DNA of 64,000 nt from Streptomyces sp. ISL-100 (GCF_018614615.1 NZ_JAGGOK010000016.1:1-64000); one strand, 5' to 3'. Counted from the first letter of the stretch, positions 8,801 through 19,231 are shown. Translations and numbers: made by a program. The notes: generated by a model not told the origin, from the sequence alone.

Positions 8801-9718
8801 ATGACTGGGAAGGGGGGCAGGCAGGTCCGTATGGTCATGGCCGTTCTCCTTGTCGCCGCGATCGGCTCCGCATGCGCCACCGAGCCCGTTGACACGCCGG
8901 AGCCGGGCGGGCCGCGGGCCGCCGCACCCGCCGCCGGCCAGGAGCAGGCGTACCGGCAGGGGCCGGCCCGGGATCTGGCCGGGTACGCCGAACGGCTGCG
9001 GCGCGCCCAGACCGTGCGCGTCGCCGCCGCCAAGAAGTGGGGGCTCGCACAGGCGCCGCTCGCCGCACCCCCGCCACCCGCCGTGAAGCCGGAGATCACC
9101 ACACGCAAGGGCTTCGAAGCGGGGCGCGGACTGCCGCCCGTCTTCACCACCGTCCCGGTCGACGAACGGGTCGTCTTCCTGACGATCGACGACGGCGTGG
9201 AGAAGGATCCGAAGCTGCTGCGGATGATGACCGAGCTGGGCGTCCCCTACAGCGCGTTCCTCAGCAACTACCTGGTGCGTGAGAACTACGGCTATTTCGA
9301 GCGGATGCAGGCGCGCGGCGTATCCCTGCACAACCACACCCTCAATCACCGCTACATGCCCGGCCTTTCCTATGCCCGGCAGAAGCGCGAGATCTGCGGA
9401 ATGCAGACCATCATCCAGAAGCGGTACGGCAAGCGGCCCCGGCTCTTCAGGCCGCCGTACGGGGCGTACAACGCCGACACCCTGCGCGCCGCCCGCTCCT
9501 GCGGCATCAAGGCCGTGCCGCTGTGGGCCGCCGAGGCGTTCCCCGACCGGATGGAATGGCGCGAGTGGGACCGCGACCTGCATCCCGGCGACATCATCCT
9601 CACGCACTTCCGCGGCAGGGAGCAGTGGAAGGGCACCATGCCGGACATGATCCGGCGGGTCATGAAGACGGTCACTGCCAAGGGTTACGCCGTCGCCAGG
9701 CTGGAGGACTACCTGTGA
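8801..9718 (+). CDS. Secreted polysaccharide deacetylase (first of tandem pair)
   Basis: A 305-residue NodB-homology protein. The N-terminal hydrophobic segment ending in IGSACATEP gives a signal peptide, possibly a lipoprotein with Cys near residue 19-20. The catalytic domain has FLTIDDG (the metal/base Asp pair), HNHTLNHRYM for the metal histidines, and RPPYGAYN, with a C-terminal ILTHFRG. It is expected to remove acetyl groups from cell-wall or extracellular glycans. The start at 8801 (ATG after AAAGGA) is preferred; ATGs at 8774 and 8831 are alternatives. It overlaps the next, paralogous gene by 4 bp. Confidence 0.86.
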   Translation: MTGKGGRQVRMVMAVLLVAAIGSACATEPVDTPEPGGPRAAAPAAGQEQAYRQGPARDLAGYAERLRRAQTVRVAAAKKWGLAQAPLAAPPPPAVKPEITTRKGFEAGRGLPPVFTTVPVDERVVFLTIDDGVEKDPKLLRMMTELGVPYSAFLSNYLVRENYGYFERMQARGVSLHNHTLNHRYMPGLSYARQKREICGMQTIIQKRYGKRPRLFRPPYGAYNADTLRAARSCGIKAVPLWAAEAFPDRMEWREWDRDLHPGDIILTHFRGREQWKGTMPDMIRRVMKTVTAKGYAVARLEDYL

Positions 9719-10584
9719 GGCGCGCGCACCGGCTGCTGGCCGGACTGCTGGCGGCCGGTGCGCTCGCGCTCACCGGCTGCGCGCAGTCCGTGGACCCGAT
9801 CGAGCGACTCGGGAGGAAGGCGGTGCGCAGCGTCGCACCGAAGGCGGGGGCGGGGGCGGCGGGGGCCGCCGGGCCCGCGGCCACCGGGGCGCACGGCGCA
9901 CCGGCCCCGCGAGCCGGGGCGTACGCGCGATGGGGACTGCGGGAGCCGCTCCGTCCGGCGCCGGCGCCTCCGGTCCGTAAGCCGGCCCGGCCTTTTGTGG
10001 TGGACCGAGTACCGACCCGCGACAGGGTCGTCTTTCTTACCTTTGACGATGGTGCTGAGCGTGATCCGGAGTTTGTACGGATGGTCGACGAGCTCAAGCT
10101 GCCGATCAGCATGTTTCTGACGGACAGCGTGGCCTCGCCCGGGTACGACCACTTCGACCGGCTGAGGCGGGCCGGCGGCGGCCTCAGTACGGTGCAGAAC
10201 CACGCGGTCGGCCACGTCTACCTGCCCGGTCTCCCGTACACCGGACAGCGCGCCCAGATCTGCGGCCAGCAGGACCGCCTGGAGGCCCGCTTCGGCGCGC
10301 GGCCGCGGCTCTTCCGGCCGCCGTACGGGGCGTACAACAACCAGACGCTGCGGGCGGCGGGCGACTGCGGGGCCGAGGCGGTGGTGCTGTGGGCGGCGTC
10401 GATGCAGATCAACGACCTGCGGTACGCGCACGGCGACCGGTTGCGGCCGGGCGACATCGTGCTCGCGCACTTCCGGGGGCCCGGCGAGCTCAAGGGCTCG
10501 ACGATCACCGAGATGACGTCGCGGATGCTGCGCCGGATCCAGGAGCAGGGCTTCGCGGTGGCGCGGCTGGAGGACTATCTCTGA
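9715..10584 (+). CDS. Secreted polysaccharide deacetylase lipoprotein (second of tandem pair)
   Basis: A 289-residue paralogue of the preceding gene. It has a lipoprotein signal with lipobox LTGC, an Ala/Gly/Pro linker, then a NodB domain with FLTFDDG, NHAVGHVYL, RPPYGAYN and VLAHFRG. All catalytic residues of the family appear present. The GTG start overlaps the upstream TGA and has GGAGG 8 bp before it. The two copies probably arose by tandem duplication and then diverged in the linker. The target glycan is unknown. Confidence 0.87.
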   Translation: MRRAHRLLAGLLAAGALALTGCAQSVDPIERLGRKAVRSVAPKAGAGAAGAAGPAATGAHGAPAPRAGAYARWGLREPLRPAPAPPVRKPARPFVVDRVPTRDRVVFLTFDDGAERDPEFVRMVDELKLPISMFLTDSVASPGYDHFDRLRRAGGGLSTVQNHAVGHVYLPGLPYTGQRAQICGQQDRLEARFGARPRLFRPPYGAYNNQTLRAAGDCGAEAVVLWAASMQINDLRYAHGDRLRPGDIVLAHFRGPGELKGSTITEMTSRMLRRIQEQGFAVARLEDYL

Positions 10585-10770
10585 CGCGGGGCGGGGGGCC
10601 GGGCCGGGCGTTCAGCCGCCGCTGGTCCTGCACTCGCTGTTGTCGCTACGCGCAGTGTCGTACGGAACCTGGGGCTCCGTCGGGGCGTTGGCCGTATCGG
10701 GAGCCGGCCGGCACGGGCCCGTGCCGGGCCCGGCACGGGCGCGTTCGTCAACACGTACGGCGGCGTCGGA

Positions 10771-10797
10771 TTGGCACTCCGCTTGACCGAGTGCTAA
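10771..10797. promoter_or_regulatory. CIRCE element 1 (HrcA operator)
   Basis: Inverted repeat TTGGCACTC-N9-GAGTGCTAA, matching the CIRCE consensus TTAGCACTC-N9-GAGTGCTAA at all but one base. It spans the -35 hexamer of the groES promoter, so HrcA bound here should block transcription. It is one of two copies in the 360-bp region between the deacetylase gene and groES, which otherwise contains no gene. Confidence 0.92.
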
Positions 10798-10811
10798 CCG
10801 CGTCATAGTCT
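10783..10811 (+). promoter_or_regulatory. groESL promoter
   Basis: TTGACC (10783-10788) and TAGTCT (10806-10811) with 17-bp spacing form a vegetative-type promoter. The predicted transcription start, near 10818, falls at the second CIRCE element. Confidence 0.7.
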
Positions 10812-10816
10812 CGGCG

Positions 10817-10843
10817 TTGGCACTCTCCACCGGTGAGTGCCAA
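10817..10843. promoter_or_regulatory. CIRCE element 2 (HrcA operator)
   Basis: Inverted repeat TTGGCACTC-N9-GAGTGCCAA, with perfectly complementary arms. It lies at the predicted transcription start, 19 bp after the first CIRCE. Two adjacent operators should give tight, heat-relieved HrcA repression. Confidence 0.92.
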
Positions 10844-10944
10844 CAGTAGCGACGGGCAGGTCCGGCACCCGCGACGACGGATCCACCTGGTCGCCACCCC
10901 ACATCAGTTAACCCCGTGAGATCTCCGAAGGGGGAGACCGGACC

Positions 10945-11253
10945 GTGACGACCACCAGCTCCAAGGTTGCCATCAAGCCGCTCGAGGACCGCATTGTGGT
11001 CCAGCCGCTCGACGCCGAGCAGACCACGGCCTCTGGCCTGGTCATTCCGGACACCGCCAAGGAGAAGCCCCAGGAGGGCGTCGTCCTGGCCGTGGGCCCG
11101 GGCCGCTTCGAGGACGGCAAGCGCCTTCCGCTCGACGTGGCCGTCGGCGACGTCGTGCTGTACAGCAAGTACGGCGGCACCGAGGTGAAGTACAACGGCG
11201 AGGAGTACCTCGTCCTCTCGGCTCGCGACGTGCTCGCGATCATCGAGAAGTAA
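10945..11253 (+). CDS. groES: Co-chaperonin GroES
   Basis: A 102-residue heptameric lid of the GroEL chaperonin. It reads [20 protein letters not shown] after the GTG start, with the mobile-loop region [20 protein letters not shown] and the conserved [19 protein letters not shown]. It is the first gene of the CIRCE-controlled operon, with groEL1 94 bp downstream. Confidence 0.98.
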   Translation: MTTTSSKVAIKPLEDRIVVQPLDAEQTTASGLVIPDTAKEKPQEGVVLAVGPGRFEDGKRLPLDVAVGDVVLYSKYGGTEVKYNGEEYLVLSARDVLAIIEK

Positions 11254-11274
11254 TTCACTCAAGATTGCTTTTGA

Positions 11275-12972
<1,698 letters not shown>

Positions 12973-12990
12973 CCTCGCTCGCGAGTCGCA

Positions 12991-13037
12991 CAAAGGCCCT
13001 CGTTCCCGCCGCTCAGCGGTGGGAACGAGGGCCTTTG
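12991..13037. terminator. groESL terminator
   Basis: A 17-bp perfect stem (arms 12991-13007 and 13021-13037, beginning CAAAGGCCCTCG) with a 13-nt loop, 18 bp after the groEL stop. It lies between convergent genes and can serve both strands. Confidence 0.88.
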
Positions 13038-13049
13038 CGTCGGGGCCTG

Positions 13050-13754
13050 CTACGACGACGGCTCGACCATGCCGAGCTGGCGCATCATGCCCATCACGTC
13101 CCAGTGCCACCAGCCTTCCTTGATCTTGCCGTCCTCGAACCGGAAGGTCGTGGTGCCGACGTTGCTGACCGCGTTGCCGGTCGCGGGCATGCCCCGCATC
13201 TCTCCGGTGTTGGTGCCGCGCCAGCTCCAGCGCGTCGCGACCCGGTCGCCCTCGGCCACCTGGTCCTCGATGGTGAACTGGAAGTCGGGGAACGCCGTGC
13301 GGTAGCCGAGTGCCTCCATGCGGATGCCGTCGACCCCTTGGGTGTCCTGCTCGTTGGCGACGTCGTGGTCGCGGTAATCGGCCGCGAAGATCTCGCTGAA
13401 GCCGGCAGGATCGTCCGTACCGCAGAGTTCCAGGAAGAACCGGCGACAGGTGTCCTTGTTCAGCTGTTCGTCGCGGACCACGTCGAGATCCGTGAACGAG
13501 GGCATCCCGTCACAGAGCGCCACCATCTCCTGGAAGGTCTTGTCGGTCTCCGGCAGATGGGAGTTCTTCATCGCCTCCTCGTACGACGGGAACTCGACTA
13601 TCTCGACGTAGTGGTTCGCTTCCGACCGGTCCTTGCCAATGACGTTGTGGGTGGCGGTCCTCTTGCCCTTGGTCTGCTCGGCCCACTTGTCCATGAGCTG
13701 GTTCATGTCTTCGGACCGTTCGGTCTTGTAGTCGATTATCTGTACGAATTTCAT
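13050..13754 (-). CDS. Two-domain ester-cyclase / SnoaL-like protein
   Basis: A 234-residue protein. Residues 1-90 (MKFVQIIDYKTERSEDMNQL onward) resemble a dimeric alpha-beta-barrel module. Residues about 100-230 are a SnoaL-like domain: FAADYRDHDVANEQ, FPDFQFTIEDQVAEGDRV, RWSWRGTNTGEMRGMPATG, FRFEDGKIKEGWWHWD. SnoaL-like domains include polyketide cyclases, but most such standalone proteins have unknown substrates. The ATG has AGGAGG just upstream. It is 62 bp downstream of the dehydrogenase gene but has its own strong ribosome binding site, so operon membership is uncertain. Confidence 0.8.
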   Translation of the reverse strand: MKFVQIIDYKTERSEDMNQLMDKWAEQTKGKRTATHNVIGKDRSEANHYVEIVEFPSYEEAMKNSHLPETDKTFQEMVALCDGMPSFTDLDVVRDEQLNKDTCRRFFLELCGTDDPAGFSEIFAADYRDHDVANEQDTQGVDGIRMEALGYRTAFPDFQFTIEDQVAEGDRVATRWSWRGTNTGEMRGMPATGNAVSNVGTTTFRFEDGKIKEGWWHWDVMGMMRQLGMVEPSS

Positions 13755-13815
13755 GCCGCCTCCTGACCTCGATGGGATATGTCCCAGTTTAGTGAGGATT
13801 CGGCTTTGCGCCTGG

Positions 13816-14844
13816 TCAGGCGGAGTGTCGCAGGGCCGCCGGGTGGACCGGGTCGGCGAAGGGGCGCCCCTCGGCGTAACGCTCCAGTTCGTCCAGCGAC
13901 TGGTCGGCCATGCGGTGGAGTTCGTCGCCCAGTGATCCCGCGATGTGGGGGGTGAGGAGGACGTTCGAGAGGTCGTACAACGGCGAGTCCGGGGGCGGCA
14001 GTTCCGGGTCTGTCACATCGAGTACGGCGCTCAGGCGGCCGGAGGCCAGCTCCGGGAGCAGCGCGGCCTCGTCGATGAGGGAGCCGCGCGCGGTGTTGAT
14101 CAGCGTCGCGCCGGTGGGCATCGCGGCCAGCTGGGGGGTGCTGATCATGCGGTGGGTCGCCGGGAGCTGCGGGGCGTGGACGGAGACGACGGAGCTGCGG
14201 GCGCACAGCTCGTCGAGCGGCGCGAGCTCGACGCCGAGGGCGGCGGCTTCGCGCGGGGCGACGTACGGGTCGTACAGCAGGACGTCCAGGTCGAAGGGGC
14301 GGAGCAGCTCGATGACGCGGCGGCCGATGCGCGAGGCGCCGACGATTCCTACGGTGCGGCGGTGGTTTCCGGCGCTGTGGAGCTCCGCGCGCCAGTCGTG
14401 GTCGGCGCGCAGGGCGCGGTAGCGGGCGGCGGAGTGCAGGACGCGTTTGCCGGCGAAGAGGATCGCGGCGAGCGTGTACTCGGCCACGGGCAGGGCGTTG
14501 GCGGCGGCGGCCGAGGTGACGGCGATACCGCGGTCCCAGCAGGCCTGGGTGATGTGGTGCTTGACGGAGCCCGCCGCGTGGATGACGGCGCGGAGGTTCG
14601 GGGCGGCGTCGAGGATTTCGGCGGTGAGCGGGGTGGCGCCCCAGCAGGTGAAGAGGACCTCGGCCTCGGCGAGGGCGGTCGCGATGGGCGGCGCGGGGGT
14701 GGTGAGGTCGTGCGCGACGAGGTACGGGTCGGTGCGCGCCAGCTCGGCCAGGCGGCTGCGGTGGCGGTCGGTGAACAGGCGTTGCGCGATACCGGGGCCC
14801 ATGGCGAGAAGCAGGGACGGCTGATTGTCAGTGGCGTGGTGCAT
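13816..14844 (-). CDS. D-isomer-specific 2-hydroxyacid dehydrogenase family protein
   Basis: A 342-residue NAD-dependent oxidoreductase. The dinucleotide-binding core has TVGIVGASRIGRRVIELLRP near residue 166. The family motifs are LINTARGSLIDEAALLPEL (catalytic Arg region), DVTDPELPP (Glu) and LLTPHIAGSLGDEL (His). It is probably the last gene of the sugar-uptake operon, 57 bp after the downstream permease gene. It may reduce or oxidise a sugar-acid intermediate from the imported substrate; this is inferred from position only. Confidence 0.85.
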   Translation of the reverse strand: MHHATDNQPSLLLAMGPGIAQRLFTDRHRSRLAELARTDPYLVAHDLTTPAPPIATALAEAEVLFTCWGATPLTAEILDAAPNLRAVIHAAGSVKHHITQACWDRGIAVTSAAAANALPVAEYTLAAILFAGKRVLHSAARYRALRADHDWRAELHSAGNHRRTVGIVGASRIGRRVIELLRPFDLDVLLYDPYVAPREAAALGVELAPLDELCARSSVVSVHAPQLPATHRMISTPQLAAMPTGATLINTARGSLIDEAALLPELASGRLSAVLDVTDPELPPPDSPLYDLSNVLLTPHIAGSLGDELHRMADQSLDELERYAEGRPFADPVHPAALRHSA

Positions 14845-14901
14845 GGTGGAACTCGGGCTCCTCTTCGGTCGCTTGACGGTCGCTCGGCGTGCGTCACTCG
14901 G

Positions 14902-15765
14902 TCACTTGACGCTTCCGGCGGTGAGCCCGGCCTTCCAGTGCTGCTGGAGGGAGACGAAGGCGACGATCAGGGGGACGACGGCGAGGAGTGAGCCGGTGAC
15001 GACGAGGGGGTAGAACTCCGGCTCGCCGTGGGCGTTGCTGTTCCACGCGTACAGGCCGAGGCTCAGCGGGAAGAGCTTCTGGTCCGAGAGCATCACCAGG
15101 GGGAGGAAGAAGTTGTTCCAGATCGCGGTGAACTGGAAGAGGAAGACGGTCACGAAGCCGGGCATGATCATGCGCATACCGATGGACCAGAAGGTGCGCA
15201 GCTCGCCGGCTCCGTCGATACGGGCGGCTTCGAGGGCCTCGTTCGGGATGTAGCCGGCGCTGAAGACCCGGGCGAGGTACACGCCGAAGGGGTGGACCAG
15301 TACGGGGACGAGCACGGCCCAGTAGGTGTTGACGATGCCTACTTCGCTGGCGAGCAGGTACATGGGCAGGGCCAGCGCGGTGGTCGGGACCAGCACGCCG
15401 AGCAGGACGACGCCGAACAGCTTCTCCTTGCCCCTGAAGTGGTACTTGTCGAAGGCGTAGCCCGCGGCGACGCTGATCAGCGAGCTGACCACGGCGCCGC
15501 CGCCCGCGTAGAGAAGGCTGTTGAGGTACCAGCGGAAGTAGACGCCGTCGCTGTACGTCGCCAGGGCGGAGAGGTTCGCGCCAAGGTTGAAGTCCTCGAA
15601 GGAGAAGGCGTTTCCGGCGAGCAGTCCGCCGGTGTCCTTCGTAGCGGCGGTGACCAGCCAGACGAGGGGGAGAAGCATGTAGACCATGGCGAGGACGAGC
15701 GCGCCGTTGACGGCGGTCTTCGACATCCAGCGGCTGGTGGCGGTGTTCGTGTGGGGAGAGCTCAT
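14902..15765 (-). CDS. Carbohydrate ABC transporter permease (MalG type)
   Basis: A 287-residue inner-membrane permease with about six membrane segments. The EAA loop that contacts the ATPase reads EAARIDGAGELRTFWSIGMR. It belongs to the CUT1 sugar transporter class. Its start overlaps the stop of the partner permease by 4 bp, so the two are coupled. No ATPase gene is present in the operon; a shared MsiK-type ATPase is the usual partner in Streptomyces. Confidence 0.92.
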   Translation of the reverse strand: MSSPHTNTATSRWMSKTAVNGALVLAMVYMLLPLVWLVTAATKDTGGLLAGNAFSFEDFNLGANLSALATYSDGVYFRWYLNSLLYAGGGAVVSSLISVAAGYAFDKYHFRGKEKLFGVVLLGVLVPTTALALPMYLLASEVGIVNTYWAVLVPVLVHPFGVYLARVFSAGYIPNEALEAARIDGAGELRTFWSIGMRMIMPGFVTVFLFQFTAIWNNFFLPLVMLSDQKLFPLSLGLYAWNSNAHGEPEFYPLVVTGSLLAVVPLIVAFVSLQQHWKAGLTAGSVK

Positions 15766-16658
15766 GCCTTCTTGCCCTTCCGGCCGGTGAAGCGGGTGAC
15801 CGCGAAGGAGAGCAGCGCGGCGGTGAGCGCGAGGAGTACGGAGGCGGCGGCCGCCAGTCCGTAGTCACCCCGGTCGAAGGCCGCGGTGTACGCGTACATG
15901 TTCGGCGTCCAGGTGGAGGTGACGGATGATCCGGTGCCCTTGTTGATGATCAGCGGCTCGGTGAACAGCTGCAGCGAGCCGATGACCGTGAACAGCGCCA
16001 CCATCACGACCGAGGCGCGGATCAGCGGGACCTTGATGCTGAACGCGATGCGCCAGGCGCCCGCCCCGTCCACCGTGGCCGCTTCGAGTACGGAGCGGTC
16101 GACGGCCTGGAGGGCGGCGTAGAAAATCACCATGTTGTAGCCGAGCCATTCCCACAGCGCGATGTTGATGACGGAGGGGAGGGCGCCTTCGGGTGCGAAG
16201 AAGTCGAAGCCGATACCGCCGGCCTCCATGGCGTCGACGACCGGGCTGAGCTGGGGCGTATAGAGATAGACCCAGATCAGCGCGGCGATGATGCCCGGTA
16301 CGGCGTGCGGCAGGAAGAGCGCGAGCTGGAAGAAGCGGCGGGCGTGCGCGAGTGTGGAGTCGAGGAGCAGGGCGAGTGCGAGGGCTCCGCCGATCATCAG
16401 CGGGATGTAGAAGACGCAGTACCCGAGGAGTACGACGAAGCCCTCGCGGAAGGCCGGATCACCCAGCGCCGCCAGGTAGTTGTCGAGACCGCTGAAGACG
16501 GTCTCCGTTCCGCCGAAGCCCAGTCCCGACTGCTTCTCGGTGAACAGGCTCAGCCAGACCGCGTATCCGATCGGCACCACCATCACCAGGGTGAAGAGGA
16601 CGAAGAAGGGGGTCAGCAGGACGCCGGCGGCGGCGTTGGTGCGGGTGCGGGCCTTCAC
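15762..16658 (-). CDS. Carbohydrate ABC transporter permease (MalF type)
   Basis: A 298-residue permease and partner of the downstream MalG-type gene. The GTG at 16658 is preceded by GAGGAAC. The first membrane segment is AGVLLTPFFVLFTLVMVVPIG, and the EAA loop reads EAATVDGAGAWRIAFSIKVP. The much longer open frame upstream runs antisense to the binding-protein gene in another frame and is rejected. It starts 8 bp after the binding-protein stop. Confidence 0.92.
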   Translation of the reverse strand: MKARTRTNAAAGVLLTPFFVLFTLVMVVPIGYAVWLSLFTEKQSGLGFGGTETVFSGLDNYLAALGDPAFREGFVVLLGYCVFYIPLMIGGALALALLLDSTLAHARRFFQLALFLPHAVPGIIAALIWVYLYTPQLSPVVDAMEAGGIGFDFFAPEGALPSVINIALWEWLGYNMVIFYAALQAVDRSVLEAATVDGAGAWRIAFSIKVPLIRASVVMVALFTVIGSLQLFTEPLIINKGTGSSVTSTWTPNMYAYTAAFDRGDYGLAAAASVLLALTAALLSFAVTRFTGRKGKKA

Positions 16659-16666
16659 GTTGTTCC

Positions 16667-17989
16667 TCAGCCCTCGACCTTCAGGCCGCGCTTCTTCAGC
16701 TCGGAGACGGTCGCGTCGTGCCCGGCCTTGACCGCGTCGGCGATCGTCGCGCCGCCGTTCGTGACCTTGCCGAACTGGTCCTTGATGACGGTGTTGGTGG
16801 TGCCGGTGCTCGGGCCCCACGCCCAGTTGGGGGTGATGGAGGCGCCGGCGTCCTCGAAGACCTGGTAGATGTCCTGGCCGCCGTAGTACGTCGCGTCGAA
16901 GGCCTCCTTGGCCGCCGGGCGCAGTTCGGCGGCTGCCGGAAAGGCACTCGACGTACCGGAGGCGATCCGGGCCTTGACGCCTGCCTCGGTGGTCGTCATC
17001 CACTTCGCGAACTCGACCGCGGCCGCGGTCTTCTTGCTGTCCTTGGTGACCGCGAAGGTGGAGCCGCCCAGCATGCCGCTGGCCGGCTTGCCGTCCCAGG
17101 ACGGCATCGGGGCGACGGCCCACTTGCCGCCCTGCTCGGGCAGGGTGCCGGCCAGGACACCCGCGCCCCAGGAGGCGCCGAGGTAGCCGATGGTGCCGCC
17201 CCTCTTGAGGGAGTTGGTCCACTCCGGGCTGAAGGAGGCGTTGTTGCGGACCAGGTCGTCGTCGAGGAGACCCTGCCAGTACGACGCGACCTTCGTTGTC
17301 GCGGCGTCGGTCGTGTCGACCTTCCAGGTGTCGCCCTCGGCCTTGAACCACTGGGCGCCGGCCTGCCAGGCCATTGCCTGGAAGGTGGTGGGGTCGTCGG
17401 GGAAGAAGGTGCCGATGCGCGCCTTCTTGTCGGCCTTCTTGACATTTTCGGCGGCCTTGCGGAACTCGTCCCACGTCTTGGGGACTTCGACGCCGTGCTT
17501 CTTGAACACGTCCTTGCGGTAGTAGAAGGCCTGCGGCGAGGCGTCGAAGGGGACGGCCCAGTTCTTGCCGCCGAGAGTGGTCAGCTCGACCGCCTGCGGC
17601 AGGAACTTCTTCTTCACGTCGTCGGTGAGGTGGCCGCTGATGTCCTGGACCGAGCCCTGGCTGACGAACTCGGGGAGCATCGGGTACTCGATGGAGACCA
17701 GGTCGGGGGCGTTGCCCGCCTTTACCGCGTTGGAGATCTTGGCGTAGCCGCCGGCGTTGCCGGAGGGGATCTCCTCGAACTTCACCCGGATGTCCTTGTG
17801 CGAGGCGTTGAAGGCGTCGACCACCTCCTTCGAGCCCTTGGCCCAGCCCCAGAAGGTGATCGAGACGGGCTTGCCGTCGGCGGCGGAATTCTTCTCCTCT
17901 TCGCCGCTGCCGCCGCAGGCCGTGAGAACGGCGAGGGCGGTGGCGGCGCCGACTATGGCATGGGACGTTCTGTTCCAACGTGGGCTCAC
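16667..17989 (-). CDS. Sugar ABC transporter solute-binding lipoprotein
   Basis: A 440-residue extracellular substrate-binding protein of the CUT1 class. The GTG start has AGGAG 7 bp upstream; the lipobox is VLTAC with C25, followed by GGSGEEEKNS. The mature part shows VSITFWGWAKGSKEV, NAPDLVSIEYPMLPEF and a C-terminal DATVSELKKRGLKVEG, typical of oligosaccharide-binding proteins. It is the first gene of the transporter operon, behind a promoter carrying a TTCGATCA operator. The ligand is unknown; an oligosaccharide is expected. Confidence 0.93.
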   Translation of the reverse strand: MSPRWNRTSHAIVGAATALAVLTACGGSGEEEKNSAADGKPVSITFWGWAKGSKEVVDAFNASHKDIRVKFEEIPSGNAGGYAKISNAVKAGNAPDLVSIEYPMLPEFVSQGSVQDISGHLTDDVKKKFLPQAVELTTLGGKNWAVPFDASPQAFYYRKDVFKKHGVEVPKTWDEFRKAAENVKKADKKARIGTFFPDDPTTFQAMAWQAGAQWFKAEGDTWKVDTTDAATTKVASYWQGLLDDDLVRNNASFSPEWTNSLKRGGTIGYLGASWGAGVLAGTLPEQGGKWAVAPMPSWDGKPASGMLGGSTFAVTKDSKKTAAAVEFAKWMTTTEAGVKARIASGTSSAFPAAAELRPAAKEAFDATYYGGQDIYQVFEDAGASITPNWAWGPSTGTTNTVIKDQFGKVTNGGATIADAVKAGHDATVSELKKRGLKVEG

Positions 17990-18030
17990 GGCACGGCTCC
18001 TGACGGGCGGCGACACTGGCGTTGGCCGTG

Positions 18031-18091
18031 ATCCTTGAGCCAGCGCTGAGCGAAGTCAAGAGCGAAAGATTGATTGATCGAAAAAAGATCA
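18031..18091 (-). promoter_or_regulatory. Promoter and operator of the sugar ABC operon
   Basis: On the minus strand, TTGACT (18054-18059) and AAGGAT (18031-18036) are spaced by 17 bp. Just upstream lies an inverted repeat TGATC-N7-GATCA (18075-18091) containing TTCGATCA on the minus strand. The same octamer occurs three times in front of the regulator and DUF2264 genes, so it is the likely binding site of the neighbouring regulator. Confidence 0.62.
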
Positions 18092-19189
18092 GATCGATGA
18101 GGCTCCGCAGGATCCCCGTACGCGCAGCTGCGGAAGCAGCGTCAGGTGTCGCCGCGGTTCCTGCCCACCCGCGCCGCGCGCCTGCCCGAGCCGTTCCACC
18201 AGCAGCCCGGTGGCATGCCGCCCCACCTCTCGCTTCGGCGGCGCCACCGCCGTCAGCGGGGTGTCCGCGAGCGCCGCGACCTCGTCGTCGTACGCGATCA
18301 GCGCCAGATCCCGCGGCACCCGCACGCCCAGCTCCGCCAGCCGCTGCACCACCTGGATCGCGTCCACGTCGTTGTGGATCAGCGCCGCCGTCGCCGCCCC
18401 CGACGTCACCGCCGCCCGCAGCGCCTGCACCGCCGCCTCGAAGCGGTCCGGGTGCACCTCCGCCGGTACGGAATCGATCACGTCCCGCGGCGCCCGCACC
18501 CCCAGCACGCCCAGCGCCTCCGCGTACCCCGAACGCACCGCGAGAGCCGTCGGCGAGTCGTCGCGGGCCATCAGCAGCGGCGCCCCGTGCCCCAGCTCCA
18601 TCAGGTGGCGCACGGCCAGCAGCACCCCGTGCCGGTGGTCCGAACAGACCCGGTCGAGCCCGTCCAGCGGCGAGCCCGCCGCCGGCTGCCGCTCCAGCAG
18701 CACGGTGGGCACGGGCAGCGAGGTGATCCAGTCGCCGTACGCCGCCGGGTCGCCCGGCCGCCGCCACCCCGGCGCCACCAGCAGCCCCTCGGCCCCCGCC
18801 GCCAGCAGGCCCTCGGCGCGCGCGTGGTCCTCCTCCGGGCGGTAGTCCGAGATCCGCAGGATCAGCCGGGCCCCGGCCCGCGCCGCGGCCTCGTGCGCAC
18901 CCCGGATGACCTCGGCGAAGTAGTACGTCGCGGAGGGAGCCAGCATGCCGAGTACCAGACCGCTGCCGGGGCCCGCGACCGCCGCGACCGGAGCACCCTG
19001 CTCCCGCGGCCAGGACACCGACCCGTGCACCCGGTCGAGCAGCCCGCGCCCGGCCAGCTCCTCCACGTCCCGGCGCACCGTGACGGGCGAGACCCCCAGC
19101 AGGCCGGCGAGGTCCGAAACGCGGGCAGAGCCCCGTTCCCGTACCAGGCCCAGCAGTCGGTCGTGACGTTCAGCAGCACTCTCGCGCAC
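18089..19189 (-). CDS. DeoR-type HTH / LacI-type sensor hybrid regulator
   Basis: A 366-residue transcription factor. The N-terminal DeoR-like winged helix reads RHDRLLGLVRERGSARVSD then LLGVSPVTVRRDVEELAGRG. From about residue 75 a periplasmic-binding-protein-like sugar sensor follows (GLVLGMLAPSATYYFAEV; VPRDLALIAYDDEVAALADTPLTAV), as in LacI/GalR proteins. The GTG at 19189 has GGGGGAC upstream. It lies between the ABC operon and the divergent DUF2264 gene and probably controls both, with the imported sugar or a product as inducer. Confidence 0.88.
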   Translation of the reverse strand: MRESAAERHDRLLGLVRERGSARVSDLAGLLGVSPVTVRRDVEELAGRGLLDRVHGSVSWPREQGAPVAAVAGPGSGLVLGMLAPSATYYFAEVIRGAHEAAARAGARLILRISDYRPEEDHARAEGLLAAGAEGLLVAPGWRRPGDPAAYGDWITSLPVPTVLLERQPAAGSPLDGLDRVCSDHRHGVLLAVRHLMELGHGAPLLMARDDSPTALAVRSGYAEALGVLGVRAPRDVIDSVPAEVHPDRFEAAVQALRAAVTSGAATAALIHNDVDAIQVVQRLAELGVRVPRDLALIAYDDEVAALADTPLTAVAPPKREVGRHATGLLVERLGQARGAGGQEPRRHLTLLPQLRVRGSCGASSI

Positions 19190-19231
19190 GGTGGCAGTCC
19201 CCCTCGGCAGTGTGTGGCACAGAAACCAGTG

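Noticed and set aside
15762..18767. A 1001-codon minus-strand frame
   Set aside because: Only its 3' third (the MalF-type permease) is real. The rest runs through the binding-protein and regulator genes in a wrong frame with Arg/Gly-rich nonsense.
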